From assembly GCA_045604545.1 (NCBI GenBank), contig JAZUOG010000032.1, positions 1 to 20,186 of the forward strand: DNA of 20,186 bases, read 5' to 3'. The notes below the pieces were generated by a model, which saw nothing but the letters and a program-made list of their open reading frames with translations, had not been told where the DNA came from and searched no databases. Every line of letters starts with the position of its first letter. The first letter of the stretch is position 1. Below are positions 14,867-20,186 of the stretch, one piece after another. The position numbers and the translations under genes are program-made. This DNA is from RGIG1959 sp045604545 (GTDB lineage: Bacteria > Bacillota > Clostridia > Oscillospirales > Acutalibacteraceae).

Positions 14867-15742
14867 ATGCGTAAAGAAGCTGTCAAAGAAGCCGCAACCA
14901 TCGAAGAGGCACAAGCCCTCATCGCGGCGGAATTGGAAGTGGATGTCAACGACATCACATTTTCGGTTGAACAACAACCGCAAAAGAAGACGCTCGGCCT
15001 GTTCGGCGGTGCCAACGCTGTTGTGCGCGGTGTCTACGAAGCCGAGGAAAAGACCGCAGAAGTCGCGGCGAAGTATCTCAAATCGGTTCTCAGTGCCATG
15101 GGCGCTGAGGCGGACGTGGTCGTCACCGAAGACGAAAACGGTTGCAACCTGTCCATTGAAGGTGAAAACCTCGGATTCATCATCGGTCGCCGCGGCGATA
15201 CCCTCGATGCGCTGCAGTATCTGACGGGTCTCGTTGCCAACCGTGTGGACGATGATTACTACCGCGTGACCATCGACATCGGCAACTATCGCGAAAAGCG
15301 CGAGCAGGCTCTCAAGGGTCTCGCCCACAAAATGGCGACACAGGCCGCCCGTACCGGCAGAAAGAGCTCGCTCGAGCCGATGAATCCCTATGAGCGCCGT
15401 CTTATTCATACCGCTGTGCAGGACGTGAAGGGTGCGACTTCCTGGAGTGTCGGCACCGAGCCCAACCGTTATGTTGTGGTCGGCCCGTCTGAGGATAACC
15501 CCAACAAGAATCGTCGTCGCCGCGGTCGCAACCAGAACAAGGCCGCCAACGGTGAGCAAAAGCCCGCCCGTCGCGAGAAACCGCGTGACAGCGAGTACGT
15601 CATCAAGCCGCCTGAGAGAAAGATCCGTCAGTTCGTCTCCCGCAGCAATCCGCTTCCGTCTGCTGACGGCGGCACGCCGCCCGAGAAGACGAAGTCCGAA
15701 AAGGAACTCACCGCGTCTCTCTACGGCAGAATTGATCTGTAA
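14867..15742 (+). CDS. khpB: RNA-binding protein KhpB (Jag), with basic C-terminal tail
   Basis: The 291-residue protein has a Jag N-terminal domain (1-50) with KKTLGLFGG, a KH domain with GRRG (107-110) and an R3H domain with NPYERRLIHTAVQ (R177-x3-H181) and EPNRYVVVGP. KhpB binds RNA, often with KhpA, and affects cell division and envelope synthesis in streptococci. Residues after about 208 are a basic, probably disordered tail that ordinary Jag proteins lack or have in shorter form. AAAGGAAAGG precedes the ATG by about 12 bases. A strong terminator follows, so the rpmH run ends here. Confidence 0.95.
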   Translation: MRKEAVKEAATIEEAQALIAAELEVDVNDITFSVEQQPQKKTLGLFGGANAVVRGVYEAEEKTAEVAAKYLKSVLSAMGAEADVVVTEDENGCNLSIEGENLGFIIGRRGDTLDALQYLTGLVANRVDDDYYRVTIDIGNYREKREQALKGLAHKMATQAARTGRKSSLEPMNPYERRLIHTAVQDVKGATSWSVGTEPNRYVVVGPSEDNPNKNRRRRGRNQNKAANGEQKPARREKPRDSEYVIKPPERKIRQFVSRSNPLPSADGGTPPEKTKSEKELTASLYGRIDL

Positions 15743-15750
15743 TACTACCA

Positions 15751-15782
15751 AAACCCCGCTGAATCCGTTCAGCGGGGTTTTT
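15751..15782 (+). terminator. Rho-independent terminator after khpB
   Basis: AAACCCCGCTGAA (15751-15763) pairs perfectly with TTCAGCGGGGTTT (15768-15780) across TCCG and continues into T. It closes the rpmH-khpB run. Confidence 0.93.
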
Positions 15783-15922
15783 ATGTATCCACAACGGTAC
15801 ACGACTGCGCACCATGCCACATCACCGCACCGACTCTCTGCTCAGAATGACACATTACAGTCATACGTTGTCATTTTTCCGCATACGCTGATACCAATCA
15901 TACAAACAGGGGAGAGATGAAC

Positions 15923-16144
15923 ATGAGCGGTTGTCATTACGTCACGGTGCGTCCGACGTGCGGCGGAAAGATGGTGTGCGTGTCCCGATGGATCGTCATT
16001 GCGGTGATATTGGTATTTTTGGTGGTGTTGCTTTCCCGATGCCACCGTGCGGCAATGGTTATGCAGGAACAACAGCAGGCGGTGAGTGTTTCACGTGAAA
16101 CATTACCCGACGAGCCGTTTACGCCCGAAAAACAGTTTGTGTGA
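15923..16144 (+). CDS. Small one-helix membrane protein overlapping parS
   Basis: I do not recognise this gene. From the ATG at 15923 it is 73 residues with one predicted helix at about 23-40 (IVIAVILVFLVVLL region), four cysteines in the first 42 residues and a Gln/Glu-rich tail. AGGGGAG lies about eight bases before this ATG; an in-frame ATG two codons earlier directly abuts that site and is less likely. The tail codons for VSRET are part of a perfect parS site. The gene sits where mnmE-mnmG-rsmG are expected. It could be a real short gene or a chance frame; the ribosome site and helix favour real. Confidence 0.5.
   Translation: MSGCHYVTVRPTCGGKMVCVSRWIVIAVILVFLVVLLSRCHRAAMVMQEQQQAVSVSRETLPDEPFTPEKQFV
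16087..16102. promoter_or_regulatory. parS: parS site 1
   Basis: TGTTTCACGTGAAACA is a perfect 16-bp palindrome and an exact match to the Firmicutes parS consensus. ParB loads here and spreads as a CTP-dependent clamp. The site lies inside the 3' end of the small membrane gene, about 150 bases before parA. Confidence 0.95.
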
Positions 16145-16146
16145 TG

Positions 16147-16162
16147 TGTTTCACGTGAAACA
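16147..16162. promoter_or_regulatory. parS: parS site 2
   Basis: A second exact TGTTTCACGTGAAACA lies exactly 60 bases after the first, two bases beyond the stop codon of the small gene and about 45 bases upstream of the parA promoter -10. ParB spreading from it could repress parAB. Confidence 0.95.
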
Positions 16163-16207
16163 ATTTGAATTTTTTTATAAAAACCCCTTTTTTATTGCGA
16201 ATACCTA

Positions 16208-16216
16208 TGCTATAAT
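16208..16216 (+). promoter_or_regulatory. parA promoter (extended -10)
   Basis: TGCTATAAT is a full TATAAT with the TG extension. No good -35 hexamer stands at the right distance, but A and T tracts precede it. Transcription would start near 16223, which leaves only a short leader before parA. Confidence 0.65.
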
Positions 16217-16254
16217 AGGCAATGTACCAAAAAAGGAAAGGGGCGAGCCACACA

Positions 16255-17019
16255 ATGGGAAAGATTATTGCCGTTGTGAATCAAAAGGGCGGTGTCGGCA
16301 AAACGACGTCTACCGTCAATCTCGCTTCTGCACTCGGCATTGCCGATAAAAAGATCCTGCTTGTGGACATCGACCCGCAGGGAAACGCCTCCAGCGGCCT
16401 CGGATACAGCAAAAAGCAAGGTGGCACGACCGTTTACGATTTGCTGGTGGACAACGGTGCCGTTTCGGAAGCGATTATCCATACATCGTTCAAAAATCTC
16501 GATCTCATTCCGTCCAGCATTCATCTGGCGGGTGCGGAGATCGAAATGATCGATATGCCCCGTCGTGAAAACCGTCTGAAGGCGGTTTTGGCGTCGCTTC
16601 GCGCAAACTACGACTTTATTTTGATTGATTGTCCGCCGGCACTCGGCTTGTTGACGCTCAACGCCTTGTGTGCCGCGGATACGGTGCTTGTGCCGATTCA
16701 GTGCGAATACTACGCGCTGGAGGGTCTGGCACAACTGATGGATACGGTGCGTCGTGTGCGCCGCACCTATAATCCGTCGCTGGATCTGGAGGGCGTGTTG
16801 CTGACGATGTATGACGGACGCTTGAATCTGACACAACAGGTCATCGCAGAAGTGAAAAAGTATTTTCCGAAGAAGGTGTACGCCACGCCGATCCCGCGTT
16901 CGGTGCGGTTGGCGGAATCACCCAGCTACGGACAACCGATCCATTACTACGATCGCAGAAGTAAGGGCGGCAAGGCCTACACAGAGGTTGCCGCTGAAAT
17001 GATCGCCAAAAATCGTTAA
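16255..17019 (+). CDS. parA: Chromosome partitioning ATPase ParA (Soj)
   Basis: ParA dimers bind the nucleoid with ATP and move ParB-parS complexes. In Bacillus, Soj also controls DnaA. The 254-residue protein has the deviant Walker A KGGVGKTT (11-18), DIDPQGNASSGLG and FILIDCPPALGLLT, all typical. The ATG at 16255 is chosen because it begins MGKIIAVVNQKGGVG and has AAAGGGG about 11 bases upstream; an ATG at 16222 would lie at the transcription start. Confidence 0.97.
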   Translation: MGKIIAVVNQKGGVGKTTSTVNLASALGIADKKILLVDIDPQGNASSGLGYSKKQGGTTVYDLLVDNGAVSEAIIHTSFKNLDLIPSSIHLAGAEIEMIDMPRRENRLKAVLASLRANYDFILIDCPPALGLLTLNALCAADTVLVPIQCEYYALEGLAQLMDTVRRVRRTYNPSLDLEGVLLTMYDGRLNLTQQVIAEVKKYFPKKVYATPIPRSVRLAESPSYGQPIHYYDRRSKGGKAYTEVAAEMIAKNR

Positions 17020-17039
17020 AAAAGGAGAATGAAACGTTC

Positions 17040-17903
17040 ATGGCAGTGAAAAAAGGCGGACTGAACAAGTCCCGCGGTCTGGATTTTCTCATGACCGAAA
17101 GCAGCACGGAAGACGGCAGTAAAACGGTCACTCTCCGCTTGTTGGACGTCAGTCCCAATCCCGATCAGCCGCGTCGTCAATTCGATGACGAAGCCCTCGG
17201 AGAACTGGCGGCATCTATTGAAAAACACGGTATTCTGCAACCGCTTCTGGTACGCCCGATGCCGGACGGCAGTTATCAGATCGTGGCGGGTGAACGCCGC
17301 TGGCGTGCCGCCAGAATGGCGGGATTGACCGAAATTCCCGTGGTGATCCGCGATCTGACCGATCGCGAAACGTCCGAGATCGCGCTGATCGAGAATTTAC
17401 AGCGCGAGGATCTTAATCCGATGGAAGAAGCCCTTGGTTACCGTCATCTGATGGAACAATATGAGCTGACGCAGGAACAGATCGCGACAGCGGTGGACAA
17501 GTCCCGTCCCGCCGTTGCCAATGCGCTCCGACTGCTGAAACTCCCCGAAAAAGCGGCGTCCATGGTGGCGGACGGCTCGTTGTCTGCCGGACATGCCCGC
17601 GCGCTGTTGGCACTGGATGAGGAAGACCTCATGGTTGCCGCCGCTAAGCAATGCGTGGACGAGGAGTTGTCGGTCCGAGCGGTGGAAGCCCTTGTGAAAA
17701 AGCTCAAGACCGCGCCCAAAGCAAAGGTGCAAAAAGCCCCGTTTAAAGCGACTTTCGAGTCGGAGGTGGCACTGGCACTGTCCGAACAGATGGGACGCCG
17801 TGTCAAAGCGACCCGCGGCAAGAAGGGCGGTACGCTCGTGATCGAATATTTCGATGAAGCGGATCTGCAGTCTCTCGCCAAGGCGCTCGCAGGAGAAGGA
17901 TAA
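17040..17903 (+). CDS. parB: Chromosome partitioning protein ParB (Spo0J)
   Basis: ParB is the parS-binding CTPase clamp. The 287-residue protein shows the CTP-binding motifs GERRWRA (84-90) and ENLQRE (118-123), a helix-turn-helix (about 143-167, LTQEQIATAVDKSRPAVANAL) and a C-terminal dimerisation domain. It begins 20 bases after parA. AAAGGAG is 12 bases before the ATG, a slightly long spacing. Its target sites are the two parS copies just upstream of parA. Confidence 0.97.
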   Translation: MAVKKGGLNKSRGLDFLMTESSTEDGSKTVTLRLLDVSPNPDQPRRQFDDEALGELAASIEKHGILQPLLVRPMPDGSYQIVAGERRWRAARMAGLTEIPVVIRDLTDRETSEIALIENLQREDLNPMEEALGYRHLMEQYELTQEQIATAVDKSRPAVANALRLLKLPEKAASMVADGSLSAGHARALLALDEEDLMVAAAKQCVDEELSVRAVEALVKKLKTAPKAKVQKAPFKATFESEVALALSEQMGRRVKATRGKKGGTLVIEYFDEADLQSLAKALAGEG

Positions 17904-17959
17904 TCAGCGGGTCATGTACCGCTTGAAATGATAATTATACAAGAAAGAAGTGTCAAATC

Positions 17960-19243
17960 ATGGTTGATATTAAACTGGTTCGTGCCAATCCCGATGCGGT
18001 GAAGGCCGCTGTCAAAAAGCGCGATATGGATCTGGATACCGTCATTGACGAGATTCTCGCCATCGACGAGGAGCGCCGTCAGCTGACGGGTGCTGTGGAG
18101 TCGCTCAAAGCGCGTCAGAATGCCGCTTCCAAGCAGATCCCGCAGATGAAAAAGGCGGGTGAGGATACCACCGCGCTGATGGCGGAGATGAAACAGCTGT
18201 CCGATACCATCAAAGAGGACGCCGCGAAGCTCGCCGCTCTTGAGGAAAAGCAAAAGGATCTCATGTTCTGCATTCCGAACCTGCCCGACGAGGATCTTCT
18301 CGCCGGCGGCAAGGAGAACAATGCCGCTGTGCATTATTTCAAGGAGCAGCCCACCTTTGATTTTGAACCGAAAAACCACGTGGATCTGTGCGAGTCGCTC
18401 GGTCTGATCGACTATGAGCGCGGCGCGAAGCTGGGCGGCAACGGCAGCTGGATCTATCGCGGCATGGGCGCGCGTCTGGAATGGGCACTGCTCAACTTCT
18501 TCATCGACGAGCATATCCAGGACGGCTATGAAATGATCCTGCCGCCGCACATGCTCGGCTATGAGTGCGGCTACACTGCGGGTCAGTTCCCGAAGTTTGA
18601 GGAAGAGGTCTACTGGATCGCGAACCCCACCAGCAGTGAGAAGCGTTTCATGCTTCCGACTGCGGAAACGGCGCTGGTCAACCTGCATCGTAACGAGATC
18701 ATGACGCTCGACGAGCTTCCGAAGAAATACATCGCTTACACGCCCTGCTATCGCCGTGAGGCGGGCAGCTACCGCTCCGAGGAGCGCGGCATGATCCGCG
18801 GTCACCAGTTCAACAAGGTGGAAATGGTGCAATACACCACCGAGGAAGGCTCGGATGCGGCGTTTGAAGAGCTCGTCAAGAAAGCGGAGACCCTCGTGCA
18901 GAAACTCGGTCTGCACTATCGCCTGGAGAAGCTGGCGGCAGGCGACTGCTCCTTCTCGATGGCGCGTACCTACGACATCGAAGTGTGGATCCCCAGCATG
19001 GGCATCTATAAGGAAGTCAGCTCCGCGTCCAACGCCCGTGATTATCAGGCACGCCGCGGCAATATCCGCTATCGCGGTGAGGACGGCAAAATGCATCTGG
19101 CTCACACCCTCAATGCGTCGGGTCTGGCAACCAGCCGCGTGATGCCCGCCATCGTGGAGCAGTATCAGAATGCCGACGGCTCTGTCACCGTTCCCGAGGT
19201 GCTGCGTCCGTACATGGGCGGCATCGAGGTCATCACGAAATGA
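17960..19243 (+). CDS. serS: Seryl-tRNA synthetase
   Basis: This class II synthetase charges tRNA-Ser. The 427-residue protein has the long antiparallel coiled-coil arm (about 28-105) and a catalytic core with LPTAETALVN (232-241), motif 2 CYRREAGS with R265/R266 and motif 3 LNASGLATSR with R393. The familiar SSCSN is SSASN here (354-358) and NGSGLAVGR is NASGLATSR, so it is a divergent variant. Only 56 bases separate it from parB, which leaves no room for a T-box leader. The ribosome site is weak (AAGAAAG). It probably shares the parAB transcript. Confidence 0.95.
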   Translation: MVDIKLVRANPDAVKAAVKKRDMDLDTVIDEILAIDEERRQLTGAVESLKARQNAASKQIPQMKKAGEDTTALMAEMKQLSDTIKEDAAKLAALEEKQKDLMFCIPNLPDEDLLAGGKENNAAVHYFKEQPTFDFEPKNHVDLCESLGLIDYERGAKLGGNGSWIYRGMGARLEWALLNFFIDEHIQDGYEMILPPHMLGYECGYTAGQFPKFEEEVYWIANPTSSEKRFMLPTAETALVNLHRNEIMTLDELPKKYIAYTPCYRREAGSYRSEERGMIRGHQFNKVEMVQYTTEEGSDAAFEELVKKAETLVQKLGLHYRLEKLAAGDCSFSMARTYDIEVWIPSMGIYKEVSSASNARDYQARRGNIRYRGEDGKMHLAHTLNASGLATSRVMPAIVEQYQNADGSVTVPEVLRPYMGGIEVITK

Positions 19244-19980
19244 TCTGTCCTCAGTGTATCCGACCGACCTATGAATGGCACACCACCGTCGCGACGGTCG
19301 ATGTCGGTCCCGATCGACTGCTGACGCCGACCGCTCAACTGCGTATGCAACAGGAGGTCGGGGAGATGCACTTCGGCGAGGGCGGACTGGGGTTTGCCAA
19401 TATCGCCGCGCTCGGTATGGCGTTTTTGCTGTGTCAGAACAACGCGGTGATCTATCGCCGTCCGGCGGCGTGTGAGGCGGTGACCGTCAAAACCTGGAGC
19501 CACAGCGTCAAAGGTATCCGCTTTTTTCGCTGTTACCGCTTCGAGGACGCAAACGGCAACACCCTCATCGACAGCACGGCGAGCTTTGTGCTTGTCGATG
19601 TCAACACCCATTCGCTCATTCGTCCGAAGAATTTTCCCTATGCCATCACCCATTGTCCCGATATCCCGCACACCTGCCCGATGCCGCCGACATTGAAAAT
19701 GGCAGAGGAAATGACATTTGTCGGTGAACACGTCGTAAAATATTCACAACTCGACTTTAACGGGCATCTCAACAATACCCGCTATGCCGATATTGTGTTT
19801 GATCATCTGCCGCCGACGGTGATGGAGACGCTTTGCGGCTTTTCCGTCACGTTCGCGCACGAGGCGAAGCGGAACGACCGTCTTTGCCTGTCGATGTCAC
19901 AGCAGGGAGGAGAGTATCTCCTTCTTGCCCAAAACGGCGACACCACCTGCTTCACAGCGCAGGTACGAACAACCGAATAA
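19240..19980 (+). CDS. Acyl-ACP thioesterase (double hotdog, FatA-like)
   Basis: This enzyme releases fatty acids from acyl carrier protein. The 246-residue protein fits the family length. The second hotdog domain carries the catalytic motif DFNGHLNNTRYAD (D172, N174, H176). The first domain has IYRRPAACEAVTVKTWSHS and a typical FRCYRFED strand. It overlaps serS by four bases (ATGA), so translation is coupled. A strong terminator follows. Substrate chain length cannot be told from the sequence. Confidence 0.88.
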   Translation: MICPQCIRPTYEWHTTVATVDVGPDRLLTPTAQLRMQQEVGEMHFGEGGLGFANIAALGMAFLLCQNNAVIYRRPAACEAVTVKTWSHSVKGIRFFRCYRFEDANGNTLIDSTASFVLVDVNTHSLIRPKNFPYAITHCPDIPHTCPMPPTLKMAEEMTFVGEHVVKYSQLDFNGHLNNTRYADIVFDHLPPTVMETLCGFSVTFAHEAKRNDRLCLSMSQQGGEYLLLAQNGDTTCFTAQVRTTE

Positions 19981-19984
19981 CAAA

Positions 19985-20029
19985 GCGCGTATATGTAAAG
20001 CACTAAACCTTTACATATACGCGCTTTTT
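19985..20029 (+). terminator. Strong rho-independent terminator
   Basis: GCGCGTATATGTAAAG (19985-20000) pairs perfectly with CTTTACATATACGCGC (20009-20024) across eight bases and is followed by five T. It ends the parA-thioesterase run, five bases after the last stop codon. Confidence 0.95.
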
Positions 20030-20030
20030 G

Positions 20031-20062
20031 TTGTATACCGAAAAACACGCGTTAAACGCGTG
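20031..20062 (+). repeat. Right arm of the 30-bp inverted repeat, with palindrome
   Basis: Bases 20031-20060 match the reverse complement of bases 1-30 at 28 of 30 positions. CACGCGTT (20046-20053) pairs with AACGCGTG (20055-20062) around a single A. It follows directly after the terminator. Confidence 0.85.
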
Positions 20063-20098
20063 GTTCCGTGAAGGCTATGCCGATGAGTAAAAAACATG

Positions 20099-20150
20099 GC
20101 TCTCCCTTTGGGAGAGCTGTCAAAACCGTAGGTTTTGACTGAGAGGGCTT
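20099..20150 (+). repeat. Two-hairpin dispersed element, copy 3
   Basis: GCTCTCCC (20099-20106) pairs with GGGAGAGC (20110-20117), then GTCAAAACC (20119-20127) pairs with GGTTTTGAC (20131-20139) across GTA, and TGAGAGGGCTT follows. This is the same plan as the two copies at the left end. The remainder to 20186 shows no gene; TATACAG occurs at both 20150-20156 and the last seven bases, which may be chance. Confidence 0.75.
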
Positions 20151-20186
20151 ATACAGAACAGCCTCATTTAGTGGCGGCGTATACAG

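Noticed and set aside
17904..17959. T-box riboswitch before serS
   Set aside because: The gap is only 56 bases and lacks the specifier stem and antiterminator features.
20150..20186. TATACAG direct repeat as a target-site duplication
   Set aside because: Seven bases close to the window end, with no mobile element between the copies; chance is likely.

Overview
This window is the chromosomal replication-origin region of a Gram-positive anaerobe-type bacterium, most likely a gut Clostridia (Oscillospirales/Ruminococcaceae-like). The gene order dnaA-dnaN-yaaA-recF-remB-gyrB-gyrA on one side and rpmH-rnpA-yidD-yidC-khpB-parA-parB on the other is the classic Firmicutes origin order. Dispersed CTCCCTTT-type two-hairpin repeats and arrays of short hairpins at the edges are, from general knowledge, typical of gut Clostridia. 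The taxonomic placement is inference from gene order, protein style and repeats, not from a search.

Layout. Bases 1-478 hold no gene: one arm of a 30-bp inverted repeat whose partner lies at the other end of the window, two inverted copies of a two-hairpin element, an array of short hairpins with different stems, and the gyrA terminator. From 479 to 12186 everything reads on the minus strand: gyrA, four tightly packed small membrane-protein genes (five YcxB-like modules), gyrB, remB, recF, yaaA, dnaN, dnaA. The dnaA-dnaN gap holds DnaA boxes, a DnaA-trio-like run and an AT-rich stretch, so it is the best candidate for the unwinding site. The dnaA-rpmH gap is very AT-rich and carries the divergent dnaA and rpmH promoters. 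From 12569 to 19980 everything reads on the plus strand: rpmH, rnpA, yidD, yidC, khpB (jag), terminator, a small one-helix membrane protein, two perfect parS sites, parA, parB, serS and an acyl-ACP thioesterase, closed by a strong terminator. The last 150 bases hold repeats only.

How it works together. DnaA and DnaN start and sustain replication, RecF and YaaA sit with them, gyrase relieves supercoils, and ParA/ParB bound at parS segregate the new origins. RpmH, RnpA, YidD, YidC and KhpB serve translation, tRNA maturation and membrane insertion. All genes point away from the origin, so they are co-directional with replication. The usual mnmE-mnmG-rsmG block between khpB and parA is absent here.

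Most worth a second look: the compensated-stem hairpin array (249-430), the five-module YcxB-like cluster between gyrB and gyrA, the paired parS sites embedded in and next to a small membrane gene, the 30-bp inverted repeats that bracket the segment, and non-standard residues at normally conserved positions of GyrA, GyrB and DnaA.
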